Assembly: GCF_000003605.2 (NCBI RefSeq)
Contig: NW_003108596.1
Location: 118,881 to 156,161 of the forward strand
Source: Saccoglossus kowalevskii
Lineage: Eukaryota > Hemichordata > Enteropneusta > Harrimaniidae
Direction of reading: 5' to 3'
Length of the DNA: 37,281 nucleotides
Each line of letters opens with the position of its first letter. Positions within the stretch are counted from its first letter, which is position 1. The position numbers and the translations under genes were made by a program. Shown here in pieces: positions 23,461-34,800 of the stretch. The notes below the pieces were generated by a model. That model had not been told where the DNA came from, did not search any database, and was given only the letters and a program-made list of their open reading frames with translations.

Positions 23461-25506
23461 GTGATGTTATCCGTATAGCACGGACCCCCTCTCATTCTCC
23501 TACATTTGTGGAACTCTTTCTTTAGGAAGCATTATGTTTGGCTTGACTTTTCCTTTAACTCCAGATTCTCCTTAACAAATTCCTGCATGCGAGCACGTCC
23601 TATACATATTGCTAATGTAATCAACAGAATTCTGTAATTCTCTAGCCTTCCTTCCCAGTGATGGTATACGGTCGATTTTACGGCCAAGAGCCTACAGGAT
23701 GGTCGTAGTAACAGCTACATCGCTATCCATAGTTGAGAATGGCATAAAATATTATTTAGATTACATTTGTGACCAAATATGAACAACATTTGGTTACTAG
23801 TACTTTCAGAACCCCGCCAATATACAATATAAAATGATGGATAGTGTAACAGTTCCTATTAGAACCCTGGTGATATTGTCCACCTACTTACAATTGCCTC
23901 CCCTAATCTTTCTATTTGCCATATTAATGAATTTCATTGTGTTTACTCCAAAATTAATATCGATATAAAGAACTAATAATAATAATAATAATTAATCTAA
24001 AGAGTCTTTAATTATCCAATTAGCAGATATACGGTCATCCGTCACTTGTTTAATGCTTTCATTATAGCACTAGTTACATGTCCTATTTGTAAGTGTTTGA
24101 GATATTACAGTTATACATAACAGGCACCCCTAGAACTATTGTTCCCCGAGGACAATAAGAACTAGGAACTATTGAATGGAGACATTAATCTGAGGATTAT
24201 TATGTCAATATTACATACATTTATTAATGTATATAATTATGTCGCTAATTTTAAAGTAATTACTTTTTGACATAATTTTGACTTTATGATGCAACCCCAC
24301 TTTGCGAATCCGTGACATACTATTCCCTGACCATTATATACACTATTCAATGTCAAGATTGTGAATGGGTTATGATAAATTAACCACATAATATGAATTA
24401 GGTTAGATTTGTAAACAATGGACACTCACTTCGTTAGCAGGATTTATTTGTTAATTGCATGCACGTTTATCGAATGGGTAAAAATTAGTAATCCCCAAAA
24501 TAAATATATGGAAAAATGCGACAAACAAGATATCTATTTTCAATATTCCATATTTTTTAGCAAATATTTCAAAACTATTTTTTTTTTATCTTTTGTTGAG
24601 CTTGTTTGGGAACTTATATTTCACGAACTTGAGAAAGCTACTCAATGCAATGTACTGTTCTTTAGATGCGAGAATGAAATCCTTGGCATTTAGATTGTTG
24701 TCCGATTTTAATGAAATTTTCATGTATGCAATACAATGTCATTTTTGACAAAGCTTTTTGCCTATTTTGAATGAGAATAGTTTATGCATATGTCGTATTA
24801 AAAAACATAATTTATTTAAATTCTACTTTTTAACAAAATATTGATTTTTTTCATAAACGCTGCCACAATAATACTGATATCATGTTTTGACTGAATGTTA
24901 CAAAAGACCGACTCAGTGAACTTTATAACAATGTATGTAAGCATGTAATCTGTTATGTTATGTGGCCCAGTTTTGAATGGAATGTATAACAATGTATATT
25001 TTGTTGACCGAAAATAGTACGAAATATGTACCGGTAATGTAATTCTCTTTGTCTTAAAAGTTTTTTTGCAAAGTATGTCATACTTTAGACATGCATACAG
25101 TGTTTATTTTCGTGTTTTTTTAAATAAAATATAATGGCATTTTTTTAAATGCCGAACGCCGGGTTACTGGGGAATTAAACAGTAACCCATCTTTCGCAGT
25201 AAAACAGTTTTCGCCATTTAAACACTCCTATTTTGTATTGGGAAAAACACCGAAAAATAAACGAGAGACTGTGTGCAAGTCTAGTCATACTTGTAATTTA
25301 AATTGTTATAAGAAAATAACCATATATTTATTAGTGAAAACCATTTTGGTTAAAATGGTGGATTAGTACATCTACAGTTAGTACTTAGCTGGTTTAAATT
25401 ATCCATTATATGTAGCTACGTGAACAATACGTTTTAATGTATACATGACGTCATATTTGCATACAATATTGGTAACTGGAGCCTACAAAATATTATAGGT
25501 AAGTTC
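23461..25506. other. No gene recognised apart from one dispersed repeat copy
   Basis: Very AT-rich. A 91-codon frame at 24418-24693 is rich in Phe, Ile and Lys and has no motif I recognise. A (TAA)n-like run lies near 23972-23990. Confidence 0.5.
24056..24125. repeat. Single copy of the dispersed repeat seen at 28196-28670
   Basis: The stretch with TTATAGCACTAGTTACATGTCC and then a spaced TTGAGATATTACAGTTATACATA pattern matches 28204-28262 and 28505-28568 with scattered differences. It is a diverged solo copy without the 63-bp array. Confidence 0.55.
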
Positions 25507-26691
25507 GTGAGATTTGCTAAGAGTGAGTTGTTATCCTTATCGACCAGTGTGTATCCTAGTTCAATGCACGATCAATGTAAAAGGGGTTGGGGGTACTGGA
25601 AAATGAACTCTTCTCTATTAAATGAAGAGGAGTATATTATCGCCTTGGAGCGGGAAAAAATGGTTGGCGAGAAGAATTCTGGGATATCACGGATAAAAGA
25701 ACGAAATAGGAAATTATGAAATACAAAATTAGACAATTCAGTCAAAAGTATTCCAAAGAAAAGGCTAAACTTAGGAGAGAAAGCGAATTAAACTTAGAGA
25801 CAAAATATCATGGTCTAGAATTGTCACTTGATTCCTCAAATGACAGTAAGGTCAGTGAGGAAATCGTAACCAAAATGACTAATATTAAACAATAATTAGA
25901 TGAAATTGAAAATTATAAAATAAATGGATTAATGTTACAAGCACAAGCTCAGTGGCATGAATATGGGGACAAAAAGTAACAAGTTCTTTTTGCAATTGGA
26001 AAAAAGAAATCACACGAAAAAGCATATAAGAAAACTTTGCAAAAATGACGATAGCACGATTACCGATCCGGGAGAAATTCTTAATGAAGCCAAAACGTAT
26101 TATACTGACCTTTACAAAGCAGGAGATCCCTGCATATCCGATTCGTTAAATAACTTTTTGTCTAATAATAAAATCTCCAAATTATCTTTATCGGACCGCG
26201 GTCTATGCGAAGGCCAACTGTCCTTTCAGGAGTGTTTGTGTGCACTCAAAGAACTGCCAACTGGAACCTCTCCGGGCAATGATGGTATTACTGCTGAATT
26301 TTACTTAAAGTTTTGGTCTTGGTTTGGAGAGTTTGTAGTTGACAGTCTGAATGAAGCTCACGTTGGATCCTCTAATCTTCAGAATATTTTGAATTACATT
26401 ATAATCATTGCAAAACAATTTATATATGAATGTAGACAAGACGGAAAAGTATCCTCTTTCAGACTATTCATTTGTAAAATTAAAAAAGTGTTTAATTTAG
26501 AAAAAACGTCTTGACAGATTCAATGACAAAACGGCCCTATTCAGAAACCGATGGGGACCACTAACGCAATACTTAGCGTATTAGTTTATATTTTTATAAG
26601 TAGCTGTTGGCATACAACGTTGACTAGTCTATGTAAATGTATTTGTTGAATAAAATAATAAAAATTGTGAAAAAAAAATAAATAAAAAAAA
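25507..26691 (+). mobile_element. Internally deleted L1/Tx1-like LINE with poly(A) tail
   Basis: Begins at the end of the endonuclease region (RGWGYWKMNSSLLNEEEY, 25581-25640), typical of the endonuclease-RT linker of L1-like elements. A frame change near 25680 leads to the linker with the phrase QWHEYGDK (25951-25977), and a one-base slip in an A run leads to SNKFFLQLEKRNHTKKHI. RT motif 0/1 LPTGTSPGNDGITAEFY follows at about 26257-26305. Near 26370-26390 the sequence jumps to the extreme C-terminus (NYIIIIAKQFIYECR), skipping the palm, YADD and thumb. A last slip near 26505 restores the tail RLDRFNDKTALFRNRWG, with its stop at 26582-26584. A short 3' UTR and an A-rich tail (26650-26691) end the copy. 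No clear target-site duplication was found. Confidence 0.85.
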
Positions 26692-28195
26692 CTTCAAAAT
26701 TGTTCATATGAGAAAAGAAAAGAAAACAATCAACACAGGGAGGGAAGCAATCTGATTAAAATAAAATCCTAGTTTTGACTTTTTTTGTATATTTATTTTA
26801 TTTTGATCTAGTGTATTTTTTGAAATTCTGGTAATTGCGAAAGCCAACAAGGGTAGGGTGGAATTTAAAAAAAATATAATTAAAGCCCGTACACTACATC
26901 AGATTTTAATCAGATTAGGGGGGAAGCAAATTCCTGGTCCCAGAAGAAGACTCTAACAACAGATTTATTTTATACAAACATTTTTCTGTACGTACTTTGT
27001 CGTCATATCGCTTTAATATTGTTGTCTGGATAATTCACAATTTTGTAAAATGTAGATAAGTATTTGTTATAATTGTGAACTGTAAAACATGTTTGGTTTT
27101 TATTGTAAAATAGAACTGTCTTTAAAAATGTAAAATGATGTTCATTTTTCTGTAACCTGTACCAGCTATTCCCTTTGCCCACATGCAACTCTATCCCAAT
27201 TTTCATGATATATGAGTTTGATGATGTGTAGATGTGTATCTTGTTCTCATCGCGTATACACATAAATGTGAAAAAATGTCTGAATAACTAAACCAAGACA
27301 TTACAATATTCAGGGTCGTGTCGAGACACCAGATCGTTGACCCACCAGTCAACCTGATTACAGTCTAATGCAGTATTGTTGTTTACATTATTTTTATGTA
27401 CCACATAAATATGATACAGACAGAAAATTATTATTTGGAAACAATAATAGTCTAACTCAATCAATGTATTTTCACTACGATGATTCGAAACCATGTCTAC
27501 GGTGTATAACTTTGGGACCCCTCCTGAAAACCTTTTTAGAATATCAATATTAATGTTAAAAATGAAAAGTAAATCCTGAAATTGCTGTTTCTATAGCAAC
27601 TGGATCCACATCTTCCAACATTTAATGGATTGTTCATTGTCAAAGTAGTTAAACATCTTGACATTTAACTGAGAAATGTACTGTTTTTTAAGACGTTGAC
27701 CTGCCACCAAAGGTCACAAGGTGCAATGGTCGTCACATTCATAAGTAAATTCCTTCAAATATAACCTACGATATAATAAAGTAAAAGTCGATACTCTATG
27801 CCAAAAATACACAACCTAAAAGTTCTGTGAATGAAAAAAGTGCTTAATTTTGATGTACTTTTAGCACTAAAATGGCCACTAGTCAGCCATCTCAATGCAT
27901 GTGCATATCGTGACATGAAGTTTGAATGTGATCAGTCAAGTGGTTCTGGAACAGCATTTGTAATCAAAGAAACTGATGGTACTGGAGGTACAATTGAGGG
28001 AAAACAATATTTACTATATTAGAAGCACATCTCCAAATCATTAAAACATGCCTTTGCCATTTACATTTAAGCACATATCCTTCTAATGAAGCACATACAG
28101 TATTAAAAAATATAACTGTCAGTGATAAGACTGCTTCAGTGTCTATGGTATAATAATTATAAATATTGACCTGATACTTTGGTCATATATTTTGT
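26692..28195. other. No gene recognised apart from the 27285-27425 repeat
   Basis: Near 26751 and 26905 the motifs ATCTGATTAAAAT and ATTTTAATCAGAT face each other about 150 bp apart, with GGGAAGCAA beside each, suggesting remnants of another repeat. No coding evidence. Confidence 0.45.
27285..27425. repeat. Dispersed repeat, copy at 27.3 kb
   Basis: Second copy of the 19858-20005 repeat, with the same core GACACCAGATCGTTGACC and ATACAGACRG near the end. The sequence right of it was not recognised. Confidence 0.75.
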
Positions 28196-28670
28196 CAGAC
28201 AACACAGTTATAGTACTAGTTGCAAGTCCCTATCTGCAAAAGTACCTGGAATATAGTTATGCATATTAATGAGGTTGCATGACCATACATGGTTATCAAA
28301 TACATTACTGAGAAATTAGTTATTCATATTAATGAGGTTGCATGACGATATATGGTTATCATATACATTACTGAGAAATTAGTTATTCATATTAATGAGA
28401 TTGCATGACCATATATGGTTATCATATACATTACTGAGAAATTAGTTATTCATATTAATGAGGTTGCATGACCGTATATGGTTATCATATACACTATTCT
28501 CTTGACCATTAATTATAGCACTGGTTGCATGTTCACATCTGCAGCATTGCTTGAAATATTAGAGTCATGCATATTAATGAGGACACTTTAGTTTACATGA
28601 TCATAGAGTACCTATGTACCAAGTTTCATTGAAATCTGATGAGTAGTTGCCAAGATGCAAATTAGGTAAT
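28196..28670. repeat. Dispersed repeat containing a 63-bp tandem array
   Basis: Four 63-bp units (starts 28264, 28327, 28390, 28453) share TATTAATGAGGTTGCATGAC and GGTTATCATATACATTACT. They are bracketed by two copies of a longer unit (28204 and 28505) with TATAGYACTRGTTGCA and ATGCATATTAATGAG. A third relative lies at 24056-24120. The right part (28618-28665) has the phrase ACCAAGTTTCATTGAAATC, reminiscent of phrases in common metazoan interspersed repeats. No coding capacity. Confidence 0.85.
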
Positions 28671-29393
28671 TATTATTGCACAAATTTCAACCAAAAACTA
28701 ATCAGGTCTCCCAGGGAAAATTTACAACAACTTTTCCCACCTCTAAAAATTTAAACAAGCATTTTTTGTTAACTTTCGTAAATTATTGTCTTAAAATTCT
28801 GGCCATTCTGCAGAATGAGATCTGTTAGCAAGTCCTGGTTCTCATGATCAGATGAGAAGTCATTATGTACTCTTAACAGAAGTTTTATTTCAGCCAAATT
28901 TTAGCAAATATCCTGAAAAGTACACATTCTAGTCACACCAAAACTGAACTTGGACATTTTATTATGATTGGCGAGATTCCAGGTTTAACAATACGATATA
29001 AAAATCATTTAAGTGATCATAACAAGAAAATGACAATTTTAGGTGAAATTTTACCAATACTGTAGAAAACATACATACCACATATGCCAAGAGCCTAAAC
29101 TGGTTAATGAAAACTGAGTTATTGTAACCACAGCAAGGACAGACATTTTTCCCGGTTATGCCTTTCCTTTCATCTGATCGAGCATGGTAACAAAGTTATG
29201 TACATCAAGGTCCCATGATCAAGGTGGATGAACAATTTTTGAAGCAAGTATATTCATGTACGGCAGAGATCTGGTTCTGTAAGGCAGAAATACTCAATTT
29301 TGACAATCTTTTATACAAAAATGGCAGCCAATTAGCTATTTTGAATTAGATTATGAAACAAATGCACCTGCATGTATGTGACATGCTATATAA

Positions 29394-31193
29394 GAATGAA
29401 CTTTATTGTTCCCGTGTAAAAAAAAAGAGTAGGTTACATAGGGTGTTTGCAACAATAAAGAATTTTTGTTAAGACAATATTTTGAAAATAACTAGAATGA
29501 ATGTACTTAAAATTCACAAATAAATAAATATGTATAAAAAATAAATACACAAATAAATTATTAAAGAAATCTAATCTCTAATTTTGGTCGCAGCTAAAAT
29601 AAAGTTTGATACCTCTTGAACTAATTTATCTTGATGTGAAAGTAAATATGTGAAACAAGAAATGTTATTGTCAGCCGGGACTTTAATTTTATGTAACAGT
29701 TGAGATCTCTGCTGTTCATATTTTTGACAATCTAAAAGGAAATGAATCTCATCTTCAATGCAGTTATTACAAAATTGACAAAGTCTGTTATTTATTGGTA
29801 CTTTAGGGATAGAATGTCTGCTTTTTTAATAGCTAAACTATGATCGCTAACCCTGATTTTAGTGAACATTTTTCTATTTTCACCATTCAAATTAAGTAAA
29901 TAAGGCTCCAAATTATACTTTGTTTTAAATTTTGAATATGTTCTGAGTTTAGAATTTTCATTTGATATAGCAGTTCTCCACTTGTTCACATACCTGCCTT
30001 GTAAATTTGATTGTAAAATTTTACAAATTGTTGCTGTTTGTGTTTTGTTGATTTTTCTTTTCAGAAGAAAATCTAATGATGCTTCCTGTAATATGGTTTT
30101 AAGATTAATGAACCAACTATTTGATATAGATGACTTTTTCTGTTCATAGAATGCTTGTTTAGTTAGATAATAATCTGCTAAGTCTACGATATGCAGCCAA
30201 TATTTTATTATTTGTTTTTTGATGTCAATTAAAAGAGGATATTGCCCTGATTCTGCTCTTGCTGCTAGATTACATGAGGTCCTGTTAATCTGCAAGATTT
30301 GCTTACAAAACTTCAAATGAATTTTTTCTATCATGTTTTTTTCATATTTGATGTTGTTGATGAAACTTTGTCCCCATACCTCTGATCCATATAGAAGGAT
30401 GGGTTTTATAAAAACGTTAAATAAATGTAAAGTTTAATATTTTTATTATCCCATAGTATTATTTTGTTCATAGCAAAAAGTGCTTTTCCAGCTTTCTCTG
30501 CTATATTTGGCTGTTGCCTCATTGAAATTACCATTTAAACTGAAAATAATCCCTAAATAAATACACTGTTTATTACATTTAATGCATTGGTTGCCAATAG
30601 TAAAACAGTATCTTTTTTGCAGTGATGATTTATTGAAAATAACAATTTCAGTTTTAGATATGTTTATTTTAAGTTGCCAATTTGAGCAATATTGTTCAAG
30701 ATCATTCAAACCTTGTAGAAGACCATCTGATGTAGTGGTGTATTATTCAGTGTTGGTGGTTCTGTGTTTGTTTTGTCAAGGCGGTCTTTATTATCATTAA
30801 TGAAAATATTAAATAATGTTGGACTAATCGCACAGCCTTGTTTCACCCCTTTTGTAACATCAAAACTCTGGGTAATTAAATTTGATGTTTTTATATGTGC
30901 TTTAGTATTAGAGTACATATTTTTAATGAGACGGTAAACCCTTCCATTGATATTATGTTTAAGAAGTTTGTAAAAAATTCCTATTCTCCAAATTAAATCA
31001 AAAGCTTTAGCAAAATCAACAAAACGTACAAAAAGTCTCTTTTTCTTGCAAAATTTTTTGAAATTAGAGTTTTTAAGACAAAAATATGATTAATAGTACG
31101 ATGGTTCTTTTTAAAACCAGCTTGGTTATTATAGATTAGTTTGTTCTCTTCAATGTAGTTATTAAGACGAGAATTTATTATGCTACAAAACAC
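29394..31193 (-). mobile_element. Dead non-LTR retrotransposon (LINE), 3' half
   Basis: Successive minus-strand frames give pieces of one reverse transcriptase: fingers (NNQAGFKKNHRTINHIF, near 31100), the DFAKAFD box in a shifted frame near 31010, GVKQGCAISPTLFNIFIND (30823-30852 and on), the thumb (NDLEQYCSNWQLKINISKTE, from 30709) and a long C-terminal segment at 29792-30334. A Cys/His motif CX2C-H-X4-C follows at 29727-29780, then a stop at 29571-29573. At least three frameshifts are needed. The segment that should hold YADD, between about 30730 and 30760, is deleted, so no active enzyme can be made. The 3' end (29394-29415) is a GAAC/GTTC hairpin followed by ATTC. A short TG run at 31201-31214 borders the 5' side. 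Clade not fixed. Confidence 0.88.
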
Positions 31194-31346
31194 TATATAG
31201 TGTGTGTGTGTGTGAAGTGTGATTGGTCCCGGCATGTTTGAGATACAAGGACAGGTAGAAATTTGAATGCACAGCGATGAAGTTACATGTATAATGAATG
31301 TATAGAGCAAGAAAAGTATGACACAATGTATGTTCATTCTTATAAG

Positions 31347-31455
31347 TTTATTATATTAAAAAAACATAACTGTTCTGAATAGGTTAGATTTCCCTTAGTG
31401 CTGCAACTTCACTGAACTTGCTGAGATGTAGTAGAAAGAGAAAAAGGCGTTTATT
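31347..31455 (-). promoter_or_regulatory. Candidate poly(A) signals of SNRNP27
   Basis: Two AATAAA hexamers on the minus strand, at 31450-31455 and 31347-31352, lie 375-485 nt beyond the stop codon. They sit before the start of the neighbouring LINE relic (about 31193). Which is used, if either, cannot be told without transcript data. Confidence 0.4.
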
Positions 31456-31829
31456 TGCCCCAGTTTTTCATGAATACTCATAACTCAGAGATATCTTACA
31501 ATGAAAGTACTGATACAAAGCTGTCACAATTAATATTTTGTATATGAAAGAAAAATACATTTTTGATCCAAAATCAAGATGTTCAGTACACTGCACATTC
31601 TTGATAACAGTGAGTGGATTACATTGTCAGACACATGGTAATCAAGCAACAAGAGAATTTAAAACTATTTTGCCAACATAAGGTATAAACAAAATGTATT
31701 TCATAATAACGCTCAAAACTTGGGACAACTTGTACAGTTTTTATACAGACGTACCGGGGGTAAGACTTATTGGTTTTCTTCAAAGTAAATCTTGTGATTA
31801 CAACAATGTAAATATACCTAAGGTAAAAA

Positions 31830-31884
31830 TTAAGCAATAAAATCCAACGGCCTGTTAAAACCTCCTCTTCTGTTCATGTATTGT
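31830..31884 (-). CDS. SNRNP27: SNRNP27 terminal exon with stop codon
   Basis: 55 coding nt after the acceptor gcctacag. It completes the Arg codon and encodes [17 protein letters not shown] followed by TAA at 31830-31832. The C-terminal RPLDFIA is almost invariant in the family. The exon is too short to appear as an independent long open frame. Confidence 0.95.
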
Positions 31885-34800
31885 CTGTAGGCAAAATAAA
31901 CAGATAAGTCATAGCTATCACAACATATAAACAATTCCCAATAATTTACCACATTGACAGTCACACATTTACTCCATATGCTAATAATTCAGTAGATAGC
32001 AGTGTGTTAATTTACATGAGCCTTGCAATTATCAGTACTGAAGTACAAATATATCCCCAAATCAATATCCAAATTAAGCAAACCCAGTACATTCAAGCAT
32101 AGCTACTTTATTACTTTGTGAACTACATCTATGAAGTAACAGGGCAGATTTGCAGAACCCAACTGGATGACAATTCATTTTTAGTACTGTACACCAAAAA
32201 TACACTCTACTGGTAATATCCTATAATGTTGCCATAACAACGAAACAGCAAACAACGAAAATCCACTGATTTTCTTTAATAATTACCAAAAAGGGGATAT
32301 CTTATGAGTAACCCTACAATGTTATATTAAATTATTCCAAGGAACAAAATTACATTATTAGTGAGACCTTGTACCTGAACATTAAGCATAGCATTTTTTT
32401 AAATCACTGAAATGATTGCAGCCATCTGTCAAATGGAACATTGTTGTTTCCATGGTGACCTATGAATGACCGACTTTGAAACATTCCATCCAAGTTGGAT
32501 ATCGTTCTAATCCCCCTCAAAGACCAAATAGTCACATGGAAGTGGGCTGAGTGAAGATCTATACATGAAGATTTGAGAATACACTTACCTATATTTCCTT
32601 TTGCGGTTGATACTGACGGCAAATGCATTGTTGGCTCCAGGAACATGTTTACCCTGAAGAGCAGCCAGTAAAAAATGGTACATTTAATGCAAGTATTAGA
32701 GAGTCATGTAACATGAAATGAATAAAAATACAATCTTGAATTAGGCAGGCTAATCTACAAGTGGTATCAGCACTTCCACTACTAAACTCCGCAAGAGACA
32801 AAATGTTACAAATGCATCAACATCTACAAAATTGTCAAAACCTCCACTGCCGACGACAGTGAGTTTGTTTGTTGTTGTTTAGCAGAAAATCATATTGGCT
32901 AATCAGATCTAAACCACATAGACAATGGGTAGAAAATGTTTCATTGTTTTTTGATAACCAGATCATATTGGCTGATCAGATCAAAACCACATAGATAATG
33001 GGTAGAAAATGTTTCATTGTTTTTTGATAACCAGATTATACTGGCTGATCACACCAAAAAAGAACATGCTTTAGATGAGGTGAACTTGTAAAATGTGAAT
33101 AAAAGTGGACATCTGTAATTTTGAATGCACACTATTGGGAAAGATACAAATTCACACTATCAAGGAATCTTGGAGATGTGAATTCACATTATCAATGATC
33201 TGATTGCAGTATGATGTGGTACTTGAGGCCTGTACTTGGGAACTCTGTTAGGACAACAAATGACCAATCAGCAGATGTTTTAGAAGAAGGATTAGATTGC
33301 AGATTGATTAGATTCCTGTAATGCACATCGATTGGTGCAATCACAAGTGCCTGGCTAAATCACAATAGCAAAAGTGAGCCACCCAGTTGCCAAATTTCAG
33401 GATCCGCCAGTCTGAAGACTACTAAGTGAGTGTATTTTACCATATAGCATTCACCTTCAGGTGCTGCATAGAGACTGATATTTAAAATGATGTGTAGGTT
33501 TATCAACCACTCAAACATGAGAAACAAAGTCAGTATTCATTACAACACTGGCTGCACCTCTTTTGTTGCCATGGTAGGACTTCATAACAACATAAACTCA
33601 CCTTTGTTGTGTCAAATCCACTGAAACCCATTAACTTCATCATTTCTATCTCTTCTTCACTTTTACCTTCTAATTCAGATTCTAAAAATAAAAAGCAAGT
33701 AATAAACATCTCCTGATATTTACAATAAATACTAAAATTCCACATTCATAAGTTCTCTATCCATTTAAAATGACAAAAACTGATTGATTGATTGTTAGTT
33801 GCTTCATTTCTCCTCCCAAATATCAGTATCGAGTAGAATTTCCATTACCACCATACAATGTAATGTAGTGTAATGCAGTGACAGATAAATGCAGTGCCAA
33901 GATACAACAATTATACATCATTAGTTTAATTCTATGGAACACTGTTTGCAAAAATTTAGTTAAAACTTATTGAAAAATGTTCTCACAATGCTGATTGTCA
34001 GAGTGTTGAAACACAAGACTACTAATATTGTGTTAACATGTACACAAAGTTTACCACATATATTATTGGCAGCATTTGGCACTACAGAGTGTTAATAAGA
34101 TCAATGCAGTCCACAGTACAAAATAGATTGTGCATTCTGGCAGAATATGGCTACTATGACAAAGAAAAAAACAGCCTGTCAAATTTTATATACTTGTTTG
34201 TTACTTCTGGCTAGACAGCCAGACATGGTCATTTGTTTTGACTACTAGATGCATGGAATAATGTTTTGAAACAATGCTGTATTTAAATTATATTAATACT
34301 TACCATCAATATATTGTGAGCCTGACGCATCAGGATCTGTTTTACTAGGGGACCTGAAATTAATAGAACGGTATATTTAGGTGTGCTCATTGGCAAATAA
34401 TATCCTCACCTAAATTCTATATGTCACATTACTGATAAAATTGCACCAAAGTGAAACAATTAAATTTCACAACCCTTGAGATTCCAGGAAATGGGAGAAC
34501 TTTGTGAAATGTACAGAAATTATAAATTTACCTTGAATGTGAGTGTCTATGTGGTGATCTTATCCTACAAGTAAAACAGAGTCACATAAAAATTACTACC
34601 CTCCTCAATAACACCCACTCATTAAAATTACTGCCCCTAGTGGCTGGTTCTTATAATCTCTTGTTTATAATTTGTGATTTAATTTAGGAATGAATCAATA
34701 CACAGCGCGGAGAGACGCTAATTCTTCTGAATTTTTATACCAGGTATAGATTTTTTTTAAACAAAACATTAACTAAGTTTTAAATTAACTAGTAAAGCTA

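Noticed and set aside
24418-24693. 91-codon frame starting with ATG
   Set aside because: Composition follows the AT-rich background and no motif is recognisable.
31201-31214. TG microsatellite as a regulatory element
   Set aside because: Very short dinucleotide run at the edge of a LINE relic; nothing supports function.
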